In this document: positions 36,655 to 46,322 of the stretch, piece after piece
How positions within the stretch are numbered: position 1 is the stretch's first letter
How the letters are laid out: every line of letters begins with the position of its first letter
Origin: Azonexus sp.
Lineage (GTDB): Bacteria; Pseudomonadota; Gammaproteobacteria; Burkholderiales; Rhodocyclaceae
Direction of reading: 5' to 3'
NCBI RefSeq assembly: GCF_030824335.1
Contig: NZ_JAVBXX010000026.1
Location: forward strand, 1-46,322
Length of the DNA: 46,322 nucleotides
Notes under the pieces: generated by a model
The model's database searches: none
What the model was told of the DNA's origin: nothing
The model's input: the letters and a program-made list of their open reading frames with translations, nothing else
Position numbers and translations under genes: made by a program

Positions 36655-37656
36655 TCAGTCCGGCCCGTTCAAGCGCCACCAATCCTCGATTGCCGGCAGG
36701 CTGTCCGCACGCTGATCGAGCATGTCAGTGTGCGCCTGGAGCAGCAGTTTGCGCTGGCGCGAAGTCAGGCTGGCCGGAAAGACTGCGTCCAGCACGACCA
36801 CCAGATCGCCAGCCGGCTTGTTGCCACGACCGGGATAGCCTTTACCGGGAATGCGGATTTCACGGGACTCCGTGCTACCGACAGCCAGGGTATGGCCGAT
36901 GGTGCCGGCCAGGGTTGGCAGTTCGACGTCGCCGCCGGCCAGCAAGGCCAGCGCGCCGACCGGCATGCGATAGTGGATATCACGCCCGTCCAGGCGGTAT
37001 AGGCGATGGCTCGCCAGCACCACGGTCAGATACAGATCGCCGGCAAGCAGCTGTTCGTGGCCGGGTTCGCCCTGCCCGACCAGGCGCAGTTCATCACCTG
37101 ACAGCATGCCGGGCGGAACGACGATTTCGAGGTTAACATCGGCCGTTTCTCGGCCGCTTCCCTGACAATCCGGGCAGATGCGCTCGGTGAAGAAACCACG
37201 CCCGCCGCAGGCACCACATGCCACCAGCTTGCGCTGCGCGTCATGCGTCCGGCCGCTACCGTGACAAGCATCGCAGAAACGCGTCCGTGACATGCCGGCT
37301 TCGCCGCTACCATCGCAGGTCGGGCAAGCCTTGCCGCGCGCGTAGGTAATTGTCTGGCGACAACCGGCGGCCGCCTCTTCAAGGCTGATGACAAGATTGA
37401 GGCGGATATCGGGGGCACGGACAAGTGCTTCTTCCGATGTGTCTTCCGGCGCTTCTGCGGTTTTTTCGCTTTCCGGGGCGTCGACCGCAAGCAGGGTTTC
37501 GTAAGCGGCACCAATTTCCTTGAAACGCTCGGTGGCTTCCGGGTGATCGTTGCGATCAGGATGCCAGCGCATGGCCAGCCGCCGGTAAGCGCGTTTCCAC
37601 TCGGTCGGACCGGCGTCGGGCGAAACGCCAAGAACGGTACAGGCCTTGAGAATCAT
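36655..37656 (-). CDS. DnaJ-like protein with J domain and zinc fingers
   Basis: 333 residues. J domain at about 4-60 with HPD at 32-34; four CxxCxGxG-type zinc motifs at 111-118, 128-135, 147-154 and 161-168; then two beta-barrel substrate domains (about 170-300). Unlike DnaJ (about 375 residues) it has no Gly/Phe-rich linker; in its place is an acidic stretch, ESEKTAEAPEDTSEEA (about 62-77). The third zinc motif ends GGRG, not GxG with Ser. It is thus a paralogue, probably an accessory Hsp70 co-chaperone, and not the housekeeping DnaJ. The ATG overlaps the arginase stop by four bases. Confidence 0.88.
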   Translation of the reverse strand: MILKACTVLGVSPDAGPTEWKRAYRRLAMRWHPDRNDHPEATERFKEIGAAYETLLAVDAPESEKTAEAPEDTSEEALVRAPDIRLNLVISLEEAAAGCRQTITYARGKACPTCDGSGEAGMSRTRFCDACHGSGRTHDAQRKLVACGACGGRGFFTERICPDCQGSGRETADVNLEIVVPPGMLSGDELRLVGQGEPGHEQLLAGDLYLTVVLASHRLYRLDGRDIHYRMPVGALALLAGGDVELPTLAGTIGHTLAVGSTESREIRIPGKGYPGRGNKPAGDLVVVLDAVFPASLTSRQRKLLLQAHTDMLDQRADSLPAIEDWWRLNGPD

Positions 37657-38561
37657 GAGGCGTGTTTTCCGGACGGCAGGATTTCCCCGATCAGGTCGGA
37701 AAGCAAGGCGGCCGTACTGCCGTGTCGGTCACGATCCGGGTTGTATTCGACGATTTCGACAGCTTTCAGGCCAGGCATGCCGGCGATCCAGTGCAAGGCG
37801 GTCAATACATCGGCGGCGCGCAGCCCGTCGGGCTCCGGGCTGCCTACACCGGGCGCCATGCGTGGATCGATGGCATCGAGATCCAGGGTAACGCCGAAAC
37901 CGGCGGGTGCTGCGGCAACAACGGCCATCGCTTCATCGAGACAGGCGGCAAAACCGCGCCGGGCAATTTCCTCGCTGTCGATAATACGCACACTCATCTG
38001 CCGCAGGAACTCGAGTTCCTCCGGCTCATGACTGCGGGCGCCAAGCACGACGGTATGCGCGGCACTGACCTGCCCCCCCGGCAAGCCGATGTTGAGCAGG
38101 CGCTTGTCACCGCGACCGAGCAGACAAGCCAGCGGCATGCCATGAATGGCGCCTGAATAGCTTGTTGCCGGGGTATGGCTGTCGAGATGCGCATCGATCC
38201 AGAGCAGCCCCGGCGGTGCGGCGAGGTAACGTGCCACCCCGCTCCAGGTACCAATGGCGACCGAGTGATCGCCGCCGATGACGACAGGAAACTGCTGGTT
38301 AGCCAGCGTCAGTGCCACTTCGTCAGCCAGATGCCGACAGAACCCGGCGATCCGTTGTACCGGTGCTTCGCCGCTACGCTCTGGCGGCGCGTACAACGTG
38401 CGCCCCCAATCGAGTTGCGGATGTTTGGCCAGTTCATGCCAGGCTTGCGAATGATGAAAGGCAACAGGCCCGTCTTCACAGGCCTGGTCTTGTGCGCCCA
38501 AACCGCTGGCCGCGCCGATGATGCGCATGCCGGCGCAGGCTTTTTGGTGATATCCGCTCAT
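37653..38561 (-). CDS. rocF: arginase family protein
   Basis: 302 residues. The ureohydrolase metal motifs are present: GGDHSVAIGTW, DAHLDSHTP and DLDAIDP, with the EIVEYNPDRDRHG ending typical of arginases. Arginases hydrolyse arginine to ornithine and urea using two Mn ions; GAASGLGAQDQACEDGP at the start is also an arginase block. Agmatinase or formimidoglutamase activity is less likely but not excluded. A Met at residue 12 is an alternative start. It lies between the CBS gene (49 bases) and the DnaJ-like gene (four-base overlap) and is probably the end part of the nqr operon. Confidence 0.85.
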   Translation of the reverse strand: MSGYHQKACAGMRIIGAASGLGAQDQACEDGPVAFHHSQAWHELAKHPQLDWGRTLYAPPERSGEAPVQRIAGFCRHLADEVALTLANQQFPVVIGGDHSVAIGTWSGVARYLAAPPGLLWIDAHLDSHTPATSYSGAIHGMPLACLLGRGDKRLLNIGLPGGQVSAAHTVVLGARSHEPEELEFLRQMSVRIIDSEEIARRGFAACLDEAMAVVAAAPAGFGVTLDLDAIDPRMAPGVGSPEPDGLRAADVLTALHWIAGMPGLKAVEIVEYNPDRDRHGSTAALLSDLIGEILPSGKHAS

Positions 38562-38610
38562 CCGGCAATTGTCGCCGAAGAATGGCGTCGGCGACCACCA
38601 AAAAACCGTC

Positions 38611-39006
38611 TTACCAGAGTTTTTCCAGCGCTTTCAGCGCGTCGCGCCGTGATAGCTGACCAACCAGCCTGCCTTCGGAGAGCACCGGATAGCAGTGAAA
38701 ATGATTGGCAACGAACAATTCGATGGCATCGGCCATCGACGACGAGGCGTCGAGCGTCTTCAGCTCGCGCGTCATGTACTGGCCAACCGGGCCGCCCGGC
38801 TGTTCGTAGTACGACGCATTGAGGGCAACGCGCAAACCGTCCTTTTCCGAGAAAAACCCGACCAGATGACCGGCCGCATCGACCACCGGCGCACCGGTCA
38901 GATGATGTTCGAGCAACTGGTGAACAGCGGTCAGCACGTCCATCTCGGGATTGAAGGCCAGATGATCGGCCGTCATGTAATCCTTGACGAGCAGTGATTT
39001 CAGCAT
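38611..39006 (-). CDS. CBS-domain pair protein
   Basis: 131 residues made of two CBS domains (about 9-62 and 77-130): VKDYMTADHLAFNPEMDVLTAVHQLLEHHLTGAPVVDAAGHLVG and then MTRELKTLDASSSMADAIELFVANHFHCYPVLSEGRLVGQLSRRDAL. Such pairs bind adenine nucleotides and report energy state. It starts two bases after nqrM, so it is in the NQR operon; a link to NQR activity is possible but is inference. Confidence 0.88.
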   Translation of the reverse strand: MLKSLLVKDYMTADHLAFNPEMDVLTAVHQLLEHHLTGAPVVDAAGHLVGFFSEKDGLRVALNASYYEQPGGPVGQYMTRELKTLDASSSMADAIELFVANHFHCYPVLSEGRLVGQLSRRDALKALEKLW

Positions 39007-39008
39007 GC

Positions 39009-39218
39009 CTATTCCTTTTTTTCTTCAGCTTCTGCCTGCGCCTTCATGCGCGCCAGACGCTTTTCACAGGGGTCCTTGCAGCCGGCGGCGCACTCGACGT
39101 CGATTGCCTTGTAGCCGCCGCAACTGCCGGCGATCGGCTTGCGTCCGAAGAGCACGCCAACCGCCATCAGCAGGACCAGCAGGACGATGGCCCCGAAGGT
39201 GACCAGAAACATTTCCAT
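39009..39218 (-). CDS. nqrM: Na+-NQR maturation protein NqrM
   Basis: 69 residues: one N-terminal membrane helix (about 4-24) then GRKPIAGSCGG and a Cys-rich part (Cys33, Cys43, Cys47, Cys51) and a charged tail. This is the NqrM (DUF539) pattern; NqrM is needed to assemble the iron centre between NqrD and NqrE. It follows nqrF by 26 bases, as in other nqr operons. apbE, the flavin transferase often found here, is missing from the window. Confidence 0.88.
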   Translation of the reverse strand: MEMFLVTFGAIVLLVLLMAVGVLFGRKPIAGSCGGYKAIDVECAAGCKDPCEKRLARMKAQAEAEEKKE

Positions 39219-39244
39219 GGTGGTCCCTTTCTACCTTTCCTGTC

Positions 39245-40471
39245 TTAACCGCCGAAGTCGTCGAGCATGATGTTCTCGCGCTCGACACCCAGATCCAGCA
39301 ACATCTTGATCACGGCCGAGTTCATCATCGGTGGTCCGCACATGTAGAACTCGCAATCCTCGGGCGCCGGGTGGTCCTTCAGATAGTTGTCGTACAGCAC
39401 GTTGTGGATGAAGCCCTTGTAGCCGGTCCAGTTGTCTTCCGGCAACGGATCGGACAACGCCAGGTGCCACTTGAAGTTCGGGTTCTCGGCGGCCAACTTG
39501 TCGAATTCCTCGACATAGAAGGCCTCGCGCATCGAGCGCGCGCCGTACCAGAAAGTGATCTTGCGTTGCGACTTCAGACGCTTGAGCAGGTCGAAGATGT
39601 GCGAACGCATCGGCGCCATGCCGGCACCGCCACCGACGAAGACCATCTCGTTATCCGTATCGCGGGCGAAAAACTCGCCAAACGGACCGTAGACCGTAAC
39701 TTTATCGCCCGGTTTCAGGTTGAACACGAAGGATGACATCTTGCCCGGCGGGATGTCGTCACGATTGGGCGGTGGCGAAGCGACACGGATGTTGAACTTG
39801 ACGACGCCCTTTTCATCCGGGTAGTTGGCCATCGAGTAGGCGCGGATCACCGGCTCGTCGACCTTGGAGACGAAGCGCCACATGTTGAACTTGTCCCAGT
39901 CGCCGCGGTATTCCTCCTGGATGTCGAAATCCGAATACTTGGCAACGTGCGGCGGACATTCAAGCTGGACATAACCGCCTGCACGGAAGTCGACGCTTTC
40001 GCCCTCCGGCAGACGCAGGGTCAGTTCCTTGATGAAGGTGGCAACGTTCGGATTGGACTCGACCGTGCATTCCCACCTCTTGACACCGAACACCTCTTCC
40101 GGGACTTCGATCTTCATGCTCTGCTTGACCGGGGTCTGGCAGGACAGGCGCCAGCCTTCCTTTGCTTCGCGCTTGGTGAAGTGCGATTCTTCGGTCGGCA
40201 GCATTTCGCCGCCACCTTCATGCACCTGACACTTGCACTGGGCGCAAGTACCGCCGCCGCCGCAGGCCGACGACAGGAAGATGTTGTTGGAAGCCAGCGT
40301 CTGCAGCAGTTTGCCGCCAGCCGGTACGGTGATGGTGCGCTCGCCGTTGATTTCGATATCGACATCGCCGCTGGATACCAGCTTGGCGCGGGCGGCAATG
40401 ATGAAGACCGCCAACGCCAGCACGATGCCGGTGAACATGCCGATAGCGAGCAGGATTTCCTGAATGTTCAT
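39245..40471 (-). CDS. nqrF: Na+-NQR subunit F (NADH dehydrogenase)
   Basis: 408 residues. One N-terminal membrane helix (about 5-27), a ferredoxin-type domain with 2Fe-2S ligands Cys70, Cys76, Cys79 and Cys111, a FAD domain ([11 protein letters not shown]) and an NADH-binding domain ([19 protein letters not shown]). It accepts electrons from NADH and starts the redox chain of the sodium pump. All key residues are present and the length is standard. Confidence 0.97.
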   Translation of the reverse strand: MNIQEILLAIGMFTGIVLALAVFIIAARAKLVSSGDVDIEINGERTITVPAGGKLLQTLASNNIFLSSACGGGGTCAQCKCQVHEGGGEMLPTEESHFTKREAKEGWRLSCQTPVKQSMKIEVPEEVFGVKRWECTVESNPNVATFIKELTLRLPEGESVDFRAGGYVQLECPPHVAKYSDFDIQEEYRGDWDKFNMWRFVSKVDEPVIRAYSMANYPDEKGVVKFNIRVASPPPNRDDIPPGKMSSFVFNLKPGDKVTVYGPFGEFFARDTDNEMVFVGGGAGMAPMRSHIFDLLKRLKSQRKITFWYGARSMREAFYVEEFDKLAAENPNFKWHLALSDPLPEDNWTGYKGFIHNVLYDNYLKDHPAPEDCEFYMCGPPMMNSAVIKMLLDLGVERENIMLDDFGG

Positions 40472-40481
40472 CCCCGCCCCC

Positions 40482-41090
40482 TTAGAGTTGAATGCCCGAG
40501 AAGGACATGAAGCCCAGCGACATCAAGCCGATGGTGATGAAGGTGATGCCCAGGCCCTGCAGGCCATCCGGCACATCGCTGTACTTCAGTTTTTCGCGGA
40601 TACCTGCCAACAGCGCAATCGCCAGCGCCCAGGAGGCACCGGAACCGAAGCCGTAGACCACGCTTTCGGAGAAGTTGTAGTCACGCTCGACCATGAACAG
40701 CGAACCGGCCATGATCACGCAGTTGACCGTAATCAGCGGCAGGAAGATACCGAGCGCGTTGTACAAACTGGGCACGTACTTGTCGAGCAGCATTTCCAGA
40801 ATCTGCACGATTGCTGCAATGACGCCGATGTAGGTGAGCAGGCCGAGGAAGGACAGATCGACATCCGGCATGCCAGCCCAGGCCAGCGCACCTTCGCGCA
40901 ACAAATAGGTATAGGCCAGATTGTTGGCTGGTACCGTGATGACCTGGACGACAACTACAGCGATACCGAGACCGATGGCGGTTTCAACCTTTTTCGAGAT
41001 GGCGATGAAGGAACACATCCCGAGAAAGAAGGAGAGCGCCATGTTCTCGATGAACACGGTGCGGACTAATAGACTCAGTAGATGTTCCAT
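40482..41090 (-). CDS. nqrE: Na+-NQR subunit E
   Basis: 202 residues, six membrane helices, homologous to NqrD with inverted topology. [23 protein letters not shown] is the N-terminal signature with the conserved Cys that helps hold the iron centre between D and E. Ten bases before nqrF and two bases after nqrD. Confidence 0.97.
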   Translation of the reverse strand: MEHLLSLLVRTVFIENMALSFFLGMCSFIAISKKVETAIGLGIAVVVVQVITVPANNLAYTYLLREGALAWAGMPDVDLSFLGLLTYIGVIAAIVQILEMLLDKYVPSLYNALGIFLPLITVNCVIMAGSLFMVERDYNFSESVVYGFGSGASWALAIALLAGIREKLKYSDVPDGLQGLGITFITIGLMSLGFMSFSGIQL

Positions 41091-41091
41091 A

Positions 41092-41763
41092 TCAGTAGGC
41101 CTCCTTGTTGCTGACCTGAGGCGCCATGCGGAAAGTTGCTGGCTCGACCTGCGTCTTCTTCCAGGTACGCAAGCCCCAGATGAACAGGCCGATCAGGAAG
41201 AAAGCAGACGGCGGCAGGAGCAACAGGCCATTCGGCAAATACCAGCCACCATCCTTGATCAACGGCAGGATTTCGATACCCAGCAGTTTGCCGGCACCGA
41301 ACAGTTCGCGAACGATACCCAGCGCCACCAGCATCGCGCTGTAGCCCAGACCGTTGCCGATCCCGTCCCAGAACGACAGCATCGGCGGGTTCTGCATGGC
41401 GAAGGCTTCCGCCCGGCCCATGACGATACAGTTGGTGATGATCAAACCGACGAACACCGACAACTGCTTGGCCAGGCTGAAGGCGAAGGCACGCAGCAAC
41501 TGGTCAACCACGATGACCAGCGAGGCGATGATGACCATCTGCACGATCATCCGGATGGAACCCGGAATCTGCGCCCGGATCAGCGAGATGAACAGGTTGG
41601 AGAAGGCCGTCACCAGCGTCAGCGCGATAGCCATGACCAGTGCCGTCTTCAGGTTCGAGGTGACCGCCAGCGCCGAGCAGATACCGAGGATCTGCAGCGC
41701 AATCGGGTTGTTGTTGAAGACCGGATTGAACAGGACTTCTTTAACAGTAGGTTGTTGTGCCAT
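41092..41763 (-). CDS. nqrD: Na+-NQR subunit D
   Basis: 223 residues, six membrane helices. [28 protein letters not shown] and [24 protein letters not shown] contain the paired Cys residues of the D/E iron site. The ATG at 41763 is used; a TTG two codons upstream would overlap the nqrC stop. Confidence 0.97.
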   Translation of the reverse strand: MAQQPTVKEVLFNPVFNNNPIALQILGICSALAVTSNLKTALVMAIALTLVTAFSNLFISLIRAQIPGSIRMIVQMVIIASLVIVVDQLLRAFAFSLAKQLSVFVGLIITNCIVMGRAEAFAMQNPPMLSFWDGIGNGLGYSAMLVALGIVRELFGAGKLLGIEILPLIKDGGWYLPNGLLLLPPSAFFLIGLFIWGLRTWKKTQVEPATFRMAPQVSNKEAY

Positions 41764-41765
41764 GC

Positions 41766-42540
41766 TCAAGCCCCCTGCTGACGCAGCTTGGCAAGGAAGG
41801 GACCGAAGCCCTGCTCGCCGAGCCAGAATTGCAACAAACGATCGACGCCGTTACTGGTCAGCGTGGCGCCGGCCAGTGCATCGACCTGGTGACCAGCATC
41901 CGGGCTGGCCGGATCGACCCCGCCCTTGACGATCTTGACGATCGGCTTGCCGGCATCGTCGAACAGCGTCTTGCCCGGCCACAGGCTCTTCCATTTCGGA
42001 TTGTCGACCTCGCCGCCAAGCCCCGGGGTTTCAGCATGCTGATAGAAACCGAGACCAACGACGGTATTGAAATCCGGCTTGATGGCAAGGAAGCCGTGCA
42101 GCGTGGACCACAGGCCGTAGCCGCGGATCGGCAGGATCAGCGATTCCATCTTGCCGTCCTGCTCGACCATGTAGACCGTCGTGAATTGCTCACGCCGCTT
42201 GATCAGCGCCAGATCCTCAGCCCCCGCCAGGGCGGCGGACTGCTTCGGGTCCTTTGACGCCTTCAGCGGGTCGAAAGTCACCGGATCGAGACTGGTGTTG
42301 TACTCCCCGGTCTTCAGATCGATCACATGCGCCTTGATGCGGCTGTTGAACAGTTCCTTGACCTGGGCCGACGAAAGGTCGTCGCCGAGGCCGGCGATGG
42401 CGAGGATGCTGCGCTGCTTGTCGAGCAGGCGGTTTTCAACCTGCACCGGCTTCAATGCAACCGCCGAGCCGGCAACGAAAACCGATGCCACCAGGCTGAC
42501 GGTCAGCGCCACCAGCAGCGTGCGTGCCGTGGATTCTTTC

Positions 42541-42551
<11 letters not shown>
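41766..42551 (-). CDS. nqrC: Na+-NQR subunit C
   Basis: 261 residues. One N-terminal membrane helix (about 10-33) and an FMN domain, in which FMN is bound covalently by a phosphoester to the Thr of LAGAT (Thr230). [15 protein letters not shown] and [11 protein letters not shown] are conserved. The ATG at 42551 overlaps the end of nqrB by 11 bases; the longer frame upstream lies inside nqrB and is not real. Confidence 0.97.
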
Positions 42552-45119
<2,568 letters not shown>

Positions 45120-45219
45120 TCAACAATACAGGGTGAGCCTGGTCGGCAAAAAAGCTCCGCAAACTGCACACCGCCCCGCCCTTGCCGCCAAATCTTTGCA
45201 GAATTGTACAAAGCCATGG

Positions 45220-45248
45220 ATTTTAGCCGACTGAAAACTTAATGAAAA
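45220..45248 (-). promoter_or_regulatory. possible nqr operon promoter
   Basis: On the minus strand TTTTCA (45248-45243), a 17-base spacer and TAAAAT (45225-45220), giving a leader of about 115 bases before nqrA. Weak -35; a TGTATTGT close to the gene (about 45122-45131) is an alternative -10. Confidence 0.35.
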
Positions 45249-45492
45249 CTGACAACCCGAAAAAATGGGACTTCCCTGCCCGAAAACCAATAAAACAATT
45301 CGGATAAGCCTGTAAGCAATAAAAGCGCCAGAAAAAACAATCGTTAAAAATCAGTAAAATAAATCAATCCCAAGATGTCACCTTCCTGCTAAACAGGAGG
45401 ATTCCCCACATGACTGCAAGGAAAGCAGCAGATTTTTGAAAATCGAGCGAGCAATCTGGAGAAGCGGCATTTTTAACCCAAAAATACAGGCG
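45249..45492. other. AT-rich intergenic region
   Basis: No gene is supported between the nqr promoter region and the tRNA-Ser terminator. The plus strand holds an AGGAGG (about 45396-45401) followed by a nine-codon open frame (45410-45439) that I do not count as a gene. Confidence 0.5.
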
Positions 45493-45517
45493 AAAAAAAA
45501 CCCTGATTTCTCAGGGC
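45493..45517 (-). terminator. terminator after tRNA-Ser
   Basis: On the minus strand CCCTGA (45516-45511), loop GAAA, TCAGGG (45506-45501), then eight T. A strong intrinsic terminator for tRNA-Ser and perhaps for lysC read-through. Confidence 0.85.
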
Positions 45518-45550
45518 TTCTCTTCCGTTGCAAGCAGTCTGCCAGTAGTC

Positions 45551-45643
45551 TGGCGGAGACGGAGGGATTCGAACCCTCGATCCAGGTTTTGCCCGGATGC
45601 TCCCTTAGCAGGGGAGTGCCTTCGACCTCTCGGCCACGTCTCC
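45551..45643 (-). tRNA. tRNA-Ser (GCT)
   Basis: A 93-base class II tRNA on the minus strand: acceptor GGAGACG/CGTCTCC, anticodon loop CTGCTAA (GCT), a long variable arm (ATCCGGGCAAAACCTGGAT), T-arm GGTTCGAATCC, discriminator G and encoded CCA (45551-45553). It reads AGC/AGT and lies 52 bases after lysC. Confidence 0.95.
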
Positions 45644-45695
45644 TGTCCTGCAACGAGGCGCGGATGATATCGACTCCGCGCCGTTTGGTCAAATA

Positions 45696-46322
45696 TTACT
45701 GATCAAGATCGAAAGTGCGATGCAAAACACGAACGGCAAGTTCCAGATATTTCTCGTCAAGAACGACGGAAATCTTGATTTCAGACGTCGAAATCATCTG
45801 GATATTGATCCCTTCATCAGCCAACGCCTTGAACATCTTGGAGGCAACGCCCGGATGCGAACGCATGCCAACACCGACGGCGGAAACCTTGCAGATCTTG
45901 TTGTCACCCGTGATTTCACGCGCGCCCAGCTTCTGCTTGACGCCTTCGAGAATTTCCTTGGCCTTGGCAAATTCACCACGGTTGACGGTGAAGGAGAAGT
46001 CGGTGGTGCCGTCGTGGCCGACGTTCTGGATGATCATATCGACGTCGATGTTGGCGTCGGCAATGGCACCGAGAATCTGGTAGGCGATGCCCGGAGTATC
46101 CGGAACGCCGAGCATGGTCAGCTTGGCTTCGTCGCGATTGAAGGCGATACCGGAAATGATCGGTTGTTCCATATTCTTGTCTTCCTCAACAGTGATCAGC
46201 GTGCCTTCCCCTTCGTCCTGGAAGCTGGAAAGAACGCGCAGTTTGACCTTGTACTTGCCGGCGAATTCGACCGAGCGGATCTGCAGCACCTTGGAGCCGA
46301 GGCTGGCCATTTCCAGCATCTC
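45696..46322 (-). CDS. lysC: aspartate kinase, C-terminal part (cut by window edge)
   Basis: About 208 residues of the C-terminal portion. EMASLGSKVLQIRSVEFAGKYKV is the end of the kinase domain, followed by two ACT domains (VPDTPGIAYQILGAIADANIDVDMI and AVGVGMRSHPGVASKMFKALADEGINIQMIS) as in lysine/threonine-sensitive kinases of the LysC alpha/beta type. It makes aspartyl phosphate, the entry to the lysine, threonine and methionine branches, and supplies the pathway in which hom (7918-9228) acts. The N-terminal half lies outside the window. Confidence 0.95.
   Translation of the reverse strand, partial: EMLEMASLGSKVLQIRSVEFAGKYKVKLRVLSSFQDEGEGTLITVEEDKNMEQPIISGIAFNRDEAKLTMLGVPDTPGIAYQILGAIADANIDVDMIIQNVGHDGTTDFSFTVNRGEFAKAKEILEGVKQKLGAREITGDNKICKVSAVGVGMRSHPGVASKMFKALADEGINIQMISTSEIKISVVLDEKYLELAVRVLHRTFDLDQ

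Noticed and set aside
45410..45439. Nine-codon frame after an AGGAGG, like a leader peptide
   Set aside because: Nothing on the plus strand follows that it could regulate; probably chance.
45378..45692. A 104-codon minus-strand frame
   Set aside because: It runs through the tRNA-Ser gene and its terminator; typical of a tRNA read as protein.

Overview
The window looks like chromosomal DNA of a betaproteobacterium, most likely of the Rhodocyclales (Dechloromonas/Azonexus-like). This is inferred from gene order and protein character: rimP-nusA-infB-rbfA-truB-rpsO-pnp, alaA-hom, rnm-yciO-M50 protease-trpS-scpA-scpB-rluB, and an nqrABCDEF operon. No 16S rRNA gene is present, so the taxonomy is inference. 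Most of the window is ordinary GC-rich core genome on the minus strand. The left end (about 1-2260) is visibly more AT-rich and carries accessory material.

Layout. 1-300: wreck of an IS1182-like transposase. 383-984: an orphan small gene behind a textbook sigma-54 promoter. 1272-2054: exported alpha/beta hydrolase. 2265-5135: FtsK/SpoIIIE-type translocase with no membrane domain. 5437-7817: DUF3096 mini membrane protein and a divergent AsmA-like protein. 7918-10478: alaA-hom. 10574-12831: Mth938-like protein, galE, and an exported protein with an HEMLH motif. 12891-13078: tRNA-Arg and tRNA-Pro. 13246-13674: dksA. 13773-22437: transcription/translation operon rimP to pnp, read leftward, with promoter and attenuator-like leader at 22444-22548. 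22588-28487: leftward chromosome-segregation/tRNA/RNA-turnover cluster. 28567-33275: promoter, tandem glycine riboswitch, terminator and gcvT-gcvH-gcvP. 33541-36640: small poorly known genes and an RsbQ-like hydrolase. 36655-45098: leftward operon nqrABCDEF-nqrM-CBS-arginase-DnaJ-like. 45551-46322: tRNA-Ser and the 3' part of lysC.

How it fits together. The NQR operon encodes a complete sodium-pumping NADH:quinone oxidoreductase plus its maturation factor. The gcv operon is a glycine-inducible glycine cleavage system. lysC, hom and alaA belong to aspartate-family and alanine metabolism. dksA and the rimP operon are growth-control and translation genes.

The most interesting signal is not a gene. 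A 10-base word, TGCGGTC(A/G)AC, occurs at 15 sites in 46 kb, by my reading far more than base composition predicts. It lies on both strands, inside genes and between them, and is several times arranged as an inverted pair that forms a terminator or perfect palindrome. That is how DNA-uptake sequences are arranged in Neisseriaceae and Pasteurellaceae, and the word resembles the Haemophilus uptake core (AAGTGCGGT). I know of no such element described for this bacterial group. Other items worth checking are the rimP-leader attenuator, the soluble FtsK paralogue and the sigma-54 orphan gene.
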